A DNA stretch of 64,000 nt from Chelonoidis abingdonii (GCF_003597395.2 NC_133769.1:175006580-175070579); one strand, 5' to 3'. Positions 1 through 12,300 are shown, numbered from the stretch's first letter. A program made the numbers and translations. The notes: generated by a model from the letters alone, not told the origin.

Positions 1-189
1 GCTGATCACAGAACTAAAAATTAATGGAAGTTAGGTACAAGTAATCATGATGACTAGATCAGATGTATAAAATGCAAACAGAAATAATTCCAAAACAGTG
101 ACTACACTTACTTACACATACCCACACTCACTCACTGCTTTAAAAGGACCAGTTTTACAAAGCGGAAAACTATTATTAAACGTGCTGGA

Positions 190-2175
190 AGGAAGTATTG
201 AATCAGAAAACTATGAATGATGATTGGGAATTGTTTAAAAACACTTCACTAGATTCCTCAAAAGCCATACTCCCACAGTTGAAGAAGGCCATATTGCTTA
301 AACAAACAAACAAACTGGTTTAATGGGGAAGTGTCATTAGCTAATAATATATACCAAATGGAAGAAGAGAGAAATAGATAGAAATGAATATAAATCACAA
401 GCCACGAATTGTACAACATTGATAAAGGAAGCAAAGGAACAAGGAGAAATTTATGGATGGTATTGTTTAAGACAATAAGGAGTTTAAGTAAATTGGGAAT
501 AAAGAGAGTTCTAACAGTGGCATTAGTCCACTACTAGATAGAAATGGTTGAATGATCAATAGCGATGTAGAAAAAGCAGAAGTGTTCAATAAATATTTCT
601 GTTCTGTATTTGGGGTGGAAAACAACTGAAGTAGTCACATCATATAAGACTCTTTCCATTCCAGTAGTATCTCAGGTGGGTGTTAAACAGCAGCTACTAA
701 AGTACGACATTTTTAAATTAGGAGGTCTGGATAACTTGTATCCAAGAGTTTTAAAAGAGCTGACTAAGGAAATTGCTGGTCTGTTGATGTTCATTTTCAA
801 TAAATCTTGGAACACCAAGGAAGTTCCAGAAGACTGGATGAAAGCTAATGTTGTGCCAATATTTAAAAAGAGTAAATGGAATTACTAAGGTAATTATAGC
901 CTGTCAGTATGATGTTGATCAGCATTAATTACAGTATCTATCTTTAATTCTTTATTAATCAAGTCCTCTATCAGCCACTGAATTATCTTAAAAAGGATCA
1001 ATGTGGGTTTATGGGAAATAGATCCTGTCAAATTAATTTGATTTTTTTAATGATATTACAAATTTGACTGATAAGGGTAATAGTATTGATGTAATATGCT
1101 TAGAACTCTGTGTGGCATTTGACTTGGTACTCCATGACACTTTGATTTTAAAAAAATCTAGAAAGACGTTTAAATTTAAACTGCACACATAAAATAGATT
1201 AAAAACTGGCTAAATGATAGAACTCAAAATGTCATTGTAAATGGGAAATTATTTAAAAGGTGTGCTTCTAGTAGTGTCCTGCAGGGATCGGTTCTTGGCC
1301 CTACACTATTAAACTTTTTTATTAATGACCTAGAAGAAAACATAAAATCATCACTGATAATTTGCAGATGATACAATAACTGGGTAGTGGTGAATAATGA
1401 AGAGGACAGTTCACTGATACAGTGTAACCTGGATCATGCGATAAGCTAGTTGCAAACAAATAATATGCATTTTAATATGGATAAATGTAAACATATACAT
1501 CCAGGAACAAAGAATATGCACCAAACTTACAGTATGGGGGACTCTATTCTGGAAGCGGTGACTTTGAGAAAGCTTTGTGGGTCATGGTGGACAATCAGCT
1601 GAACATGAGCACCCAGAGAGATGCTGGGGCCAAAAGGTCTAATGCAATCTTGGGCTGAATAAACATCTTGAATTGGAGGAGAGGGGTTATTTTATCTCTG
1701 TATTTGGCAACCTCTGCTAGAATACTGTGTCCGGTTCTCATGTCCACTATTCAAGAAGGATGTTGATAAATTGGAGAGGGTTCAAAGAAGAGCCACAAGA
1801 TTGATTAAAGGATGAGAAACCATGTCAGTTTGAGGCCCTTGAATCTATTTTGCTTTGCAAAAAAAAGGTTGAGTGATTTGATTACAGTCCATAAGTACAT
1901 ACATGGGGAGCACATCTAATAACAGGCTTTTTAGTCTAGTCTAGCAGAGAAAGTTTATAACATGATCCAGTGAATGTTTGGAAGTTTGAGCTAGAGAAAT
2001 TCAGACTGGAAATAGGGTGTACCTTTTTAATAGTGAGAGTAATTGACCATTGGTTAGTTAACAAACCATAGGTCATGGTGGATTCTCCATCACTGACCAT
2101 TTTTAAATCAAGTTTGGATGTTTTTCTAAAAGATCTGCTTTAGGAATTATTTTGTGGAGTTCTATCTCTGTGGAT
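190..2175 (+). pseudogene. CR1-clade LINE, decayed ORF2 (reverse transcriptase) and 3' part
   Basis: Non-LTR retrotransposon relic. Once stops and frameshifts are ignored, the + strand reads through the linker and reverse transcriptase of a CR1 ORF2: an RVLKEL...VPEDWMKANVVPIFKK block (about 745-870), a DQCGF-like block (about 997-1015), an AFD-like block (about 1118), LQGSVLGP (about 1279-1302) and a FADDT-type catalytic motif (about 1363-1377), then the C-terminal block around an interrupted EYC.V and ATRLIKG (about 1720-1810). Only 92 codons (610-888) remain open without a stop. The 3' part (2085-2150) still resembles a CR1 3' end, but the terminal short repeats are not recognisable. The element is 5'-truncated and very diverged, so it is old. 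The family is confident; the subfamily and exact ends are not. Confidence 0.85.
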
Positions 2176-3095
2176 AGATTTGAGACTATGCTTTGCTAAT
2201 CTGGCTTTTGACCTACTTGATCATGTGCCAGATATGATTTATGTGTTAACAGAGAAATGAAAACTCGGTGGTTTGCTTTTCTATAGTGCTTTTCACCCAA
2301 GGATCAACACACTTACTGAATATTACTTAGCCTTCACCCTCTCTGTCCGTAAGATTTGAAATGATTACCATCAGAATGAGTTAAAGGTAGTATGAGAAAA
2401 GCCCAGGAGACCCCTATAATCCAGTCCTCTGCTCAAAATGCCCAAGCAACACCTCTTTGGAGGAAACTAAAAACTCATTACGTTCTTGAGTGAACTCGCA
2501 CAGAAAAACGAGAGACGAAAAACATCATATTGCCCATGGACACTTTTCACATAGCAATCATTCCATATCTGACCTTTCAATAATAGTGTGCAGGTTTCTC
2601 TTGAAGGCTATCTTCAAAAGTCAAGTTTGGGAACCTAAATTCGTAACTCTACTAGACACCAAAAGCCACGGATTTAACAGGGACATTGATTTAAGTCCTT
2701 TTACAACTATTTGTAACACATCACATTGCCTGCTACCCTCACCTGCACACTTCAAGCATAGCAATCTAACCTTCCAATTGCCCTCTTAAGTTCAAGTGAC
2801 CTGCCCACCACCATATTTAGTGTTTTCTCATATTCATTGTTGTAAGGGAACTGTAGCTACAGCTGCCTTTTCCTATAATCATGCCAGATAAGTATTCAGT
2901 ATGTTCCTAATAAGTGATTATAAAAAAAAAAGTAAATTATAAAAATAAAGCTTCTGTGCTAACTCTTTATTTATCATATTGAAGAACATTTTAATACAGA
3001 ATAATTTCATCACAACAAGGTCAAACACCACCAGCTGGTATTATACATTTGATCATCTACCATCTGAATGAAGATAATGGATACCAAAGAATGTA
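2176..3095. other. AT-rich spacer, no gene seen
   Basis: Nothing supportable as a gene. A 99-codon open frame at 2490-2789 has no recognisable domain and low-complexity codon use; I treat it as chance. A-rich runs near 2920-2950 are simple sequence. Confidence 0.6.
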
Positions 3096-3275
3096 GTAAT
3101 TGCCTTACTGGAGCAGATTAGTGCTCCATCTGGTCCAAGTTCCTATCTCCAACAGTTACCAGTACCAGCTAGCTTCAGTAGAATATGAAAGAAAACACTG
3201 CAGAAGGCAGTTATAGAATCATCTCCTTATAAGGAGTTTTTTTCTTTAGACTATAAACCATTTTGAGAGAGAATC
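3096..3275 (-). mobile_element. Probable CR1/L3-type LINE 3' fragment
   Basis: The + strand carries a degenerate version of a common amniote interspersed repeat, recognisable from phrases such as CTGGAGCAGATTAGTG, CCATCTGGTCCAAG and CCAACAGTTACCAGTACCAG. In better-preserved copies this lies in the reverse complement of a CR1/L3-like 3' region. The same family seems to occur at 43195-43395. Divergence is high and the boundaries are approximate. Confidence 0.4.
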
Positions 3276-3347
3276 AGTTCCTTTTGGTGTTCAAACAGGG
3301 TACAGCACAGTGGGATCCCAATCCTGATTGGATACCACTGTAACTAG

Positions 3348-3545
3348 TACAGTAACTCCTCACTTAACATTGTAGTTATGTTCCTGAAAAATGCAACTTT
3401 AAGTGAAACAATGTTAAACCAATCCAATTGTCCTATAAGATTTAATGTAAATGTGAGGGGTTAGGGTCCAAGGAAACACCTGTTTGGCGGTGCTTAGAAC
3501 TTTCTGGGAGGGAGGGGATGAAGCAGAGAAGCCCTTGGGAAATTC
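3348..3545 (+). repeat. Possible Tigger-like DNA transposon end
   Basis: Begins TACAGTAACTCCTCACTTAAC, followed by a phrase pairing ATGCAACTTTAAGTGAAAC with AATGTTAAACC. The TA-CAGT...CCTCACTTAAC start resembles the termini of TcMar-Tigger elements, which insert at TA. No matching inverted end was located nearby, so this may be one end only. Confidence 0.35.
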
Positions 3546-3559
3546 CAAGATTCTTTAGC

Positions 3560-3860
3560 AAGTGCTCTGATTTGAAACATGAAGCCGAAAATTTGAAATT
3601 TTGCCAAACATGAAAATTTTAACCCCCAACTTCCCCAAAAAACTAGGGACCATTAAAATGTTTTGATTTGCGAGTGTCAAAACATTTTAGAATTTTATAT
3701 TAAAATATTAAATATGTAAGCATATAAAATATTAGTATTGTTTATTATATTTAAATATACATAAATGTCAACACACATTAAAATGACATTGCCAAAATAT
3801 GTTTCAACTTTTGCCCCTTGAAAAATTTCCAAGTGAAAATTTTTGTTGATGTACGTGCAA
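3560..3860. repeat. AT-rich repeat with self-complementary AAAATTTT phrases
   Basis: Dense alternation of GAAAATTT, AAATTTTG, AAAACATTTT and ATTTAAATAT phrases. It resembles an old AT-rich dispersed element, but I could not define termini. A 60-codon frame at 3818-4000 is not supported as coding. Confidence 0.35.
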
Positions 3861-4011
3861 AACATCAATTATTACAAAATTGCATTTTTTACCTAGTTAC
3901 TGGGAGGGTGGGGTTTATATTTCTTCCAATTTTTAAAAAATCTTATATTTCTAGATACTGTTATTCACAAATGTCTAACTTTTTTTCTGGATCCTACTAA
4001 GGTCTTGGGGT

Positions 4012-4440
4012 GGGATTCACAAAGGAGATTTCTGTGCCTAAGTCCAACACTTAGGGTCCAACACTTAGGCACCACTGGCATTCATAAAACCCCTGTTCAG
4101 CTGCTACATAATTCTGGAGACACCTAAATTTTTACTGCTGAAATCCCCAAGATGCCTAAATTTCAGCACCTGGGCATAAGCACAGCCACCAAATCCTAAG
4201 ATTGCTCAGCAGTTAATTCTTAAGCCCCAGAAGGATTAACAAACTAGATTTTCCCCCATCTATCTTGGGGGCACAAAGTGATAGATGTGCTCTGAGCATA
4301 TCTAAACCCACACAAAACAGGGGCTGGGAAGGGGGTATCTCTCTTATAACCTTTAGCCAAAAGAGCAAATGAGAATCTATATCCCAGGGGGTAGGGCACT
4401 CACCTGAGAGATGGGAAATCCAGGTTCCAGTGACTAATTA
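4012..4440 (+). repeat. Unclassified dispersed repeat (GGGATTCACAAAGG type)
   Basis: Starts GGGATTCACAAAGGAG and carries several CCTAA/TTAGG-rich phrases (CACTTAGGCACC, ACACCTAAATTT, GATGCCTAAATTTC). Towards its end it has a tRNA-like phrase GGTAGGGCACTCACCTGAG. I recognise the start from memory as a multicopy reptile repeat; class is unknown to me. The near-tandem CAACACTTAGGGTC/CAACACTTAGGCAC duplication at about 4040-4070 looks local. Confidence 0.4.
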
Positions 4441-4559
4441 CACTGCTCTACAGCCAAAATGCTTCTGAAATAAATGTAATCAAACTTTACTAATTCTGGG
4501 TCACTGAGAACGAAAATGATGCTTAAAATTGTTGATTGGCTCTAGTCTAGCTGTTGGGC

Positions 4560-5715
4560 TCCAGACTACAGCAGTGGACTCTCTTGGCAGGAATGTAGGT
4601 TCCATGTTCCTGTGACCATAAAGGATCTGATCCCGTTCTTTCATGGAAGGGTATCTTTGTATGCCTGCAACAACATCAATGGTGTGATGGCAGCCTCAAC
4701 ATTGTGTCATGATCCCAGCTATGATGGAGACTTGTCATTGATCATCGAAACGAGTTCTTAAAGCTGTTTTGCTCCATAATTGGCAATGTTTGCCATTCAA
4801 TCCAGTTGGTCATGCAGGTCCATATGAAAGGGAAAACCTATGACAACAGAAACAACTTTTGAGGGCTAAAACTATGAGCCAACATCAGTCGCAGCTTTGT
4901 GGCGATTGGAGGTTGTTGCTCTCTTTGCTGGTCTGCAGACTGGATACACAAAGTTAGCTGCTATGTCTCTGTGAATGGATAAGTCAATGCAGAGATTCCC
5001 ACATTCTCAATCAGAAAGGATTGGCCACTCCGACAGTCATTGGAGCCTGGGAGGAAAAGTGTTCAGCATCCACCTACTGTTTGAATCAAGGAAGATTGTT
5101 ACCGACCCATTACACATCAAGCTGGGTCTGATGAGAACTTTGTCCAAGGGCCATTGACAAAACACAAGCAGCTTTCCTGAGACCTGGAGACGCAGTACTC
5201 TGTGGAAAATTTATCCAGGTTAAGTGAAGCTAAGACAAGGAAGGTGTCTTTGTTGGTTCCTCAGATTCGTGAATGTTCTTCGAGATGATGCATTTTGACC
5301 AAGCATCTGAAGTGGCCAAGGAAAAGATGGATGAAAAGCCTTCCAGTTAGTGGCCAAAAATTTCTCGGAAAACAGAAACGAAGGCAACTAAACTACAGGT
5401 TGTTGGTGGACGACACCTCCTCAGCCATTACAAAAGCCTTGGTTGCAACAATGTCACCTAAAGATACAATTTTCTCACAACTGGTCCGCACTCTCATCAG
5501 GATTTTTTCCACTGAACTGCGGAGCACTGTGAGTGACTGACATGGCGAGGCCAATTTCACCAGGAACATTGCAACAATGGCAGAGAACACTATAGGGGCA
5601 AATGGAGCCCATCATGCTTGCACACTATTGCTGGACAGTGGACAAGAGATGCTCCATTTAATGAATACAAGAGACAAGACAAGAAGCGCCGAGCAGACAC
5701 TGAATAGGACTAAAC
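4560..5715 (+). pseudogene. Decayed copy of an uncharacterised, probably mobile, multicopy protein family
   Basis: In shifting + frames there is an ordered series of protein fragments: SSKRVLKAVLLHN (about 4742-4780), LQTGYTKL then a WPLRQSL-like HWSLGGK block (about 4933-5060), LHIKLGLM (about 5110-5133), GVFVG-like (about 5248), a KSLGCN-type block (about 5430-5450), SGFFPTELRS.VSD (about 5500-5540), HGE.N and TRNIATM (about 5543-5580) and a CWTV-like block (about 5630). From memory, the same blocks in the same order occur in a family of roughly 500-700-residue proteins that is highly multicopy in many invertebrate genomes and annotated as uncharacterised. I infer a mobile-element origin; I know no biochemical function. 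At least five frameshifts or stops break it, and the longest open piece is 81 codons. An AATAAA-like stretch follows at about 5749. Ends are approximate. Confidence 0.65.
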
Positions 5716-6062
5716 TATGTACATAATAGTTTTTTGCCTTTTGTTTCATAATAAATTTATTTATATAACCCTTTTGCTGATTTTTAAAGTGTTACATAAA
5801 CAGGACAGGTGCAATATCATGTAAAGCAAACCATAAACACATGAAAAGGCCTAGGTTTACAATTTATGATTAAAACTCTACTATCTACACAATATACATA
5901 GACATAAAATGTAAAAACTTAAATATCTTAGAACAGTAGCCAATCAGTTGTTTTAATTGTCATATTAATTCAGCACATCAAAATACATAATAATACCACA
6001 TTTTATCTCTGAAGCAGACGACTTCTCAAAATTGTAGACCAGTGTTATTGATATGTATGAAC
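5716..6062. other. AT-rich spacer downstream of the decayed gene
   Basis: Contains AATAAATTTATTTATATAACC (about 5750) and otherwise AT-rich sequence without a supportable feature. The first part may be the 3' tail of the preceding mobile gene. Confidence 0.4.
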
Positions 6063-6190
6063 TGGGGTGTAGCTGTGTCGATCCGAGAATATTAGACAGA
6101 CAAAATGGGTGAGGTAATATCTTTTTATTGACCAACTTCTGTTGGTGAGGAAGATAAGCTTTTGAGCTACACAAGCTCTTCCTCAGTCTG
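6063..6190. repeat. Dispersed repeat (GGGGTGTAGCTGTGTCG type)
   Basis: Carries GGGGTGTAGCTGTGTCGATCC, TGAGGTAATATCTTTT, GACCAACTTCTGTTGGTGAG and AGCTTTTGAGCTACACAAGC. The last two are imperfect palindromes (CAACttctGTTG and GCTTTTgAGC). I recognise the string from memory as a high-copy reptile/bird-type repeat; the class is uncertain. Confidence 0.5.
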
Positions 6191-6329
6191 GGAGGAAGAA
6201 TATGCAACAAGAAGTTCCTTTCTACCACAAAGCATAGTATCAACATTTTATATTCTGGCCAAATAAAAATGTAACTATGGTGCAAATATAACATGGAGTA
6301 GCAGAAATAAGAAGAGGTCAGTTGTGGAA

Positions 6330-6525
6330 GCATGAGGCTGGAAGGACCTTGATCAGCACCTCGCTGGGGCAGAACCAAGTAAACCTAGGTCATCTCTGAC
6401 AGGTGTTGCCCAGCCTAGTCTTAAAAATTTCCAGTGACATGGGTTCCAAAAACCTCCATTGGAAGTCTATCCAAAACTTAACTACTACCATTATAGTTAG
6501 AAAAGATTTGCCTAATATCTAAAGT
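6330..6525 (-). mobile_element. CR1 LINE 3'-end fragment, minus strand
   Basis: The + strand reads as the reverse complement of a CR1 3' end: GAGGCTGGAAGGACCTTGA, CATCTCTGACAGGTGTTGCC, CTTAAAAATTTCCAGTGAC, CTTAACTACTACCATTATAG and TTGCCTAATATCTAA. About 200 bp, 5'-truncated. It sits immediately upstream of the larger + strand CR1 copy, pointing away from it. Confidence 0.8.
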
Positions 6526-6529
6526 GGAA

Positions 6530-8249
6530 AATGTGGACCCTACTGAATGAAGGAGGCAACCTAGTGACAGGATGTGGAATAAGCTCATTGACTCAATGCT
6601 TTTTTTGCCTCTGTCTTCACGAACAAGGTCAGCTCCCAGACTACTGCACAAGGCAGCACAGCATGGGGAGGAGGTGACCAGACCTCGTGGAGAAAGAAGT
6701 GGTTCGGGAGTATTTATAAAGCTGGACTAGCACAAGTCTATGGGGCCGGATGCGCTGCATCTGAGGGTGCTAAAGGAGTTGTCAGATGTGATTGCAGAGC
6801 CATTGGCCATTATCTTTGAAAACACATGGATCGGGGGAGGTCCAGATTACTGGAAAAAAGCTAATGTAGTGCCCATCTTTAAAAAGGGAAGAAAGGGGAT
6901 CCGGGGAACTACAGGCCAATCGCCTCACCTCAGTCCCTGGAAAACCAGGGAACAGGTCCTCAAGAATCAATTCTGAACACTTAGAGGAGAGGAAAGTGAT
7001 CAGGAACAGTCAGCATGGATTCACCAAAGGCAAGTCATGCCTGACTAACCTAATTACCTTTATGAGGAGATAACTGGCTTTGTGGATGAGGGGAAAGCAG
7101 TGGATGGTGTTATTCCTTGACTTTAGCAAAGCTTTTGATATGACTCCCACAGTATGCTGCCAGCAAGTTAAATAGTATGGGCTGGATGAATGGACTATAA
7201 GGTGGATAGAAAGCTGGCTAGATCGTCGGGCTCAACGGTAGTGATCAACGGCTCCAGTCTAGTTGGCAGCTGGTATCAAGCGGAGTGCCCTAAGGGTCAG
7301 TCCTGGGGCCAGTTTTGTTCAATATCTTATTAATGATTTGGAGGATGGCATGGAGTGCACCCTCAGCAAGTTTGCAGATGACACTAAATTGAGAGGAGTG
7401 GTACATACGCTGGAGGGTAGGGATAGGATACAGAGTGACCTAGACAAATTAGAGGATTGGGCCAAGAAAAATCTGATTTTTCCAACAAGGACAAGTGCAG
7501 AGTCCTGCACTTAGGACGGAAGAATCCATGCACTGCTACAGGCTGGGGACCAAATAGCTAGCAGCAGTTCTGCAGAAAGGACCTAGGGGTTACAGTGGAC
7601 AAGAAGCTGGATATGAATCAACAGTGTGTTCCTGTTGCCAAGAAGGCATTTGGGGCTGTATAAGTAGAGGCATTGCCAGCAGATGGAGGGACGTGATCAT
7701 TCCCCTCTATTCAACGTTGATGAGGCCTCATTCTGGAGTACTGTATCCAGTTTTGGGCCCCACACTACAAGAATGATGTGGAAAAATGGAAAGAGTCTAG
7801 AGAGGGCAACAAAAATGATTAGGGGCTGGAGCGACATGACTTACGAGGAGAGGCTGAGGAACCGGATTGTTGTAAGTCCTGCAAATGGGAAGAAGAATGA
7901 GGAGGGATTTGATAGCTGCTTTCAGCTACCTGAAAGGGGGTTTCAAAGAGGATGGATCTAGACTGTTCTCAGTGCTAGCAGATGACTGAACAAGGAGTAA
8001 TGGTCTCAAGTTGCAGTGGGGGAGGTTAAGGTTGGATATTAGGAAAAACTTTTTCACTAGGAGGGTGGTGAAGCAATGGAATGGGTTACCTAGGGAGGTG
8101 AAGGAATCTCCTTCCTTAGAGGTTTTTAAGTTCATTCTTGACAAAGCCCTGGCTGGGATGATTTAGTTGGAGATTGGTTCTGCTTTGAGCAGGGGATTGA
8201 ACTAGATGACCTCCTGAGGTCCCTTCTAACCCTGATAGTCTATGATTCT
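6530..8249 (+). pseudogene. CR1 LINE, 3' two-thirds of ORF2 plus 3' end
   Basis: Best-preserved CR1 in the window. Reverse-transcriptase blocks appear in order on +: GPDALHLRVLKEL (6740-6778), ANVVPIFKKG (about 6861-6890), a GNYRP-like block, QHGFTKGKSCLTN (about 7012-7049), FLDFSKAFD (about 7113-7140), GPVLFNILINDLEDG (about 7308-7350), FADDTKL (7370-7392), the C-terminal KDLGVTVDKKLDM block (about 7577-7614), and ATKMIRG (7808-7828). The 3' end reads GGGGAGGTTAAGGTTGGATATT, then GAACTAGATGACCTCC, and finishes with the CR1-type TCTATGATTCTA at 8239-8250. Many small indels split the frame (pieces at 6740-6976, 7263-7514, 7683-7961), so it is inactive. In the intact family ORF2 supplies endonuclease and reverse transcriptase. 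Confidence 0.92.
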
Positions 8250-9395
8250 AACCTAAATCTCCACTGCTGCAGATTAATCCCATTACTTCTTGTCTTATCT
8301 TACCTTTAAAACAGCTTTAACATATTGGAAAACTTATCAGCTTCCACTTCAGTCTTCTTTTCTCAAGACTAAACATGCCCAGGTTCTTCAATCTTTCCTC
8401 ACAGTTCAGGTTTTCTAAACCTTTTATTACTTTTGTTTGCTCTCCCCTGGACACTATTCAATTTGTCCACATTTTTCTTAAAGTGTAGTGCTCAAAACTT
8501 GATACAGTACACTAGGTGAGATTTCACTAGTGCCAAGTAGCACAGGACAATTTCCTCCCACATCTTAGAGACAATACTCCTGTTAGTGCACCCCAGAATT
8601 ATATTAGCCTTTTTTGCAATTGCATCACAATCTTGACTTATATTCAATTTAACCCCCAGAGCCTTTTTAGCAGTAATACCACCTAGCCAGTGATTCCTCA
8701 CTTGTTGTGTATTTGATTTTTCCCTTCAGTGAATTACTTTGCACTTGTCTTTATTGCACTTCATCTTTCTGAGATCAGACCAATTCTCTAACTTGTTACG
8801 CTCATTTTGAATTGTAATCCAGACCTCCAAAGTGCTTGCAACACCTGCTAGCTTGGTGTCATCCGCAAATTTTATAAGCATACGTTCCTCTCCATTATTC
8901 AAGTCAGTAATGAAAATATTGACTAGTATTGGATGCAGGACTTGCCCTAAGAGAACCCACTAGATACATCCGCCCAGTTTGAGAGCTAACCATTGATATG
9001 ATTCTTTGAGTACAGTCTTTTTCAACCAGCTGTGCACCCATTTTCTAGTTACTTTGTCTAGCCCAGATTTCCCTAGTTTGCTTATGAGAATGTCATGTGG
9101 GATGGTGTCAAAAGCCTTACTAAAATCAAGATACATCATACCTATTGCTTCCTCCCATCCACTGGGCAAGTAATCCTATTAAAGAAGGCAATTAGATTGG
9201 TTCGGCCATGATCTGTTCTTGACAAAAATCTACGTTTGATATCTTTATCACCCTGTTATACTCTAGATGCTTACATATTGATTGTTTAATTTGTTCAAAT
9301 ATGTTTCCAGATATTGAAGATAGGCTGATTGGTCTATAATCACCCAGGTCATCTTTGTTCCCTTTTCTAAAGACAGATACAGCTGGCTAGTATAT
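8250..9395 (-). pseudogene. CR1 LINE ORF2 fragment, minus strand
   Basis: On the - strand the order is YRPISLSSISGNIFEQI (about 9290-9350), QEQIMAEPI-like (about 9200), YLDFSKAFDTIPHDILISKL (9080-9140), a GLDKVTRKWVHSWL block (about 9030-9065), FADDTKLAGV-like (about 8850-8875), AKKALGVKLNISQDCD (8620-8667) and an RRATRLIK-equivalent block near 8440. The 3' terminus is missing: the copy stops at the phrase equivalent to GGAGATTTAGGTT, exactly where the + strand CR1 ends. The two CR1 copies are thus tail to tail. A different, older-looking subfamily than the 6.5-8.2 kb copy. Confidence 0.88.
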
Positions 9396-12300
9396 ATCAA
9401 ATCTGACATCTGTGCACCCCCTGTACACAGGTGTATGTGCACCAGTGCTGCTTCATCTGCAACGCTCGCTGAAATCCAGTGTCACTGAGTGGGCTGGCTG
9501 GATGATACACTGTAGAAAGAAAATCATGACAGGTAAAATTACAATGGTAACTAAAAAAACATGATGCCTTCTATCTTCTGCCCATATCTAGGTCCCCAAC
9601 ACCCTCCTCCCCCTTTCATTTTCTGGTAGATCTGCTGACTGGCTCAAGTCCTGAGGTTCCTGCTCAGTCCTGGCAGAGGCAAAATTCCAATTGACATACA
9701 TAGAAATGTCAAGCCAAATAAGAACTGAATAAAATCTGTGAAAGGATCTCAGGGTTTGACCCCATGTTATTAAAACAATACCTGGCCTACCTCAGGGCAG
9801 TTACTGGTTTGGGTAGCAGATGAAAAAGCAAAGCTCACTAGCTTACACATGAGTGTGAGGAGGAAGGACGGTGGTGTCTTGGGAGGAGACATAAGACTTG
9901 GGGATGAAGTGTAAGATTGGGAAACAGGAGGCAACAATGTGTGATGTAGTGGATCATAGAAATGAGAGACAGGAAAAAAATGAAAGGAAGGTAAAAAGAG
10001 AGGGGAGGAGAAGATGAGTAATTAAAAGAGTAAAGACACAGGAAAATAGGGGTTGGAGAGGAAAAAGGAATATCTAACATGGCAGATAAATTAGTCTGAA
10101 GGAAGATGGAGAGATATCTGTGAAGACAGTATGAAGAAATGAAGTGTGGAGATCAGGGAAAATGATTTCTTCCCTTCTGTCCTCCCTACCCAAAGAAATA
10201 TTAATTTAAAATGAATTTATAGCCTGTCAAAAGCCAAAATACATTCAAACATAGGTCCTCGCAGTTTGGATTGTGTGGGCTGGTATTAGTCTACTCCAGC
10301 CCTGCTCCATTACCCTCACGCCCTCCATTATGCCCATACTAATCTTCCCGCTTCTGATCCCCAGCTCCCCCTTTCCCACTCGTGACCCAGCCCAGCATAA
10401 TTCCTTTAATATCCAGGCTGGGCTTTATTTGGTGGCAATTCCCAGTTCTTTTGCCCTATTGCTTCAGTGTAGGACTTTCAGAAGTGTGTGATGAGTCTCA
10501 AGGAAAGGGATCCTTGGAGACCCATTGAAATGAATCCCTTGTGAAAGTCAAGGGGACTTGTGCTTCCTACTCATTTAAACACTTCTGAAACACCTACGTT
10601 AAATCCACCCCAGCTGATAGACCAGGAGTCAGCAAAAGTCTCTATGCACTGCATATTCCTCGGAACTACTGTACAATCAGATTTTCCAGAATCCAAACAG
10701 CAATTAGTCTTGGCCAACCAGAAGACTTGGCGAGGAGTTAATGCTCTCTAAAGGGGATGGGATATTGGTAAAAGAAGAAAGGCCACAAAACTTGGTCTGC
10801 ATTCAAGCAAAACTCCCACTGACGGCAGACCTTGGCCCAATATGAGCACACAAGGAGCCATGCTGTTTCAGGGATGGGGAGTCATGTGGTTAATAGGAGA
10901 GAATCTCCCAAGATTTGGGCAGATGGAGCCCTGGATTCTACAGATGTTCAGGCCTTGGCTACTGACCCTGAATAAATTTGTAAACCCCTCCTCCCCAGGA
11001 GAGACCATAATGAGAAAATTCCAGGAGGGAAACCTCAAGGAATTTTCTAAGCATTATTGCTCTTCTAAGTACTATTTCCTATGTGCATGTTTTCTAGCAG
11101 GATGAGAGCATGTGGCCCAAAGTTCATATAATGTTAAGATATTTACAGGGGCTCACTTTGAGGAGCAAACCTTTCAAATTGGCCATGATTTGGTGTGGTG
11201 GTTACCCTGAGTTTGAGGATAAGGGCTTGTGGGAGTCCCACAATTTCAAAACAATGGGACTGTCTACTCTACAAAAGGAGGGAATAAGCAGAAATATGAG
11301 GGGATGGGCACTCTGTTGTGAAGCAGTTACCCAAAGTTGTACTGTTGCAGCTGTTTGACACAGTAATTAGATATGGTTTAATGAGAAAATAAGGTACCTG
11401 AGCAGCCGAGCTTTTAAAACCGAAAAAGAGCATTTGTTACCAAGAGGCTATGATATGATAACTGTAAAACTATTGATCATTCCAGTAGGCATGTAAACTG
11501 CACTGGGACCTCACTGCTGTGGTTTTGTTTAGACTCAGATATTTTATTGAGCTGTTCATCAGTCAAACTTAGAGACGATGGACATTTTTATTGGGGTAAG
11601 TGTTCTCTGCATGGACCAAACTAATTTGTCTCTTAATATCACACTCTATCACTATATTCCCCTCCCTGCAGCCCCTGCCCAGAGCAACAGAGGAAGAAAG
11701 TAACACTCAATATAAACTATAAAGGCAAATCCTATAAATATAATCTAGTCTGTAATTGAGCCTCCTGGGAGAAAGGAGTTAATTTGCTTCAATTTCTCCA
11801 GATTTATGAAAAGATAACTAATAGTGCTATTACAAATAAATAATTAATAACAGTTCCTTCAATAATTAATATCCGTTCCTTATTGTTGATTCCCCCTTCC
11901 ACTCCAAAAGATGCTTTGTACACCTGCAGTTGTGATTTACTGTTTTACTGAGCACAATGCAATACTTGTAATTATGGAGTTTAAATTCACTCCATAGTGA
12001 AGATTGAATAATGTGTTCAGTAAGAGTAGGGCTGAAATCTCTTTGCTAATAAGAATGAAAACAGAGACTGATCAGAACTAGACATTATTTACTGTTAAGC
12101 CTTGTCTACTCAAGGATTTTTCTCCAAAAAATTTCCACCATTGGTACAATAATGCACCAGTGGCTACTGATATTTCTTAAGTTGTGTAGTGATTACATGC
12201 TCTGAGTAAAGCTGCTGGAGTAGGGGGGGAGTGGGCACAATCTGTTTATATAGTGGTCTTGTGTGACACATTATGTTCTTTAGGTCTTAAACTATGGTTT

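Noticed and set aside
5965..6378. 137-codon - strand frame
   Set aside because: It spans two different repeats (the 6063-6190 repeat and the CR1 fragment) and has no recognisable domain.
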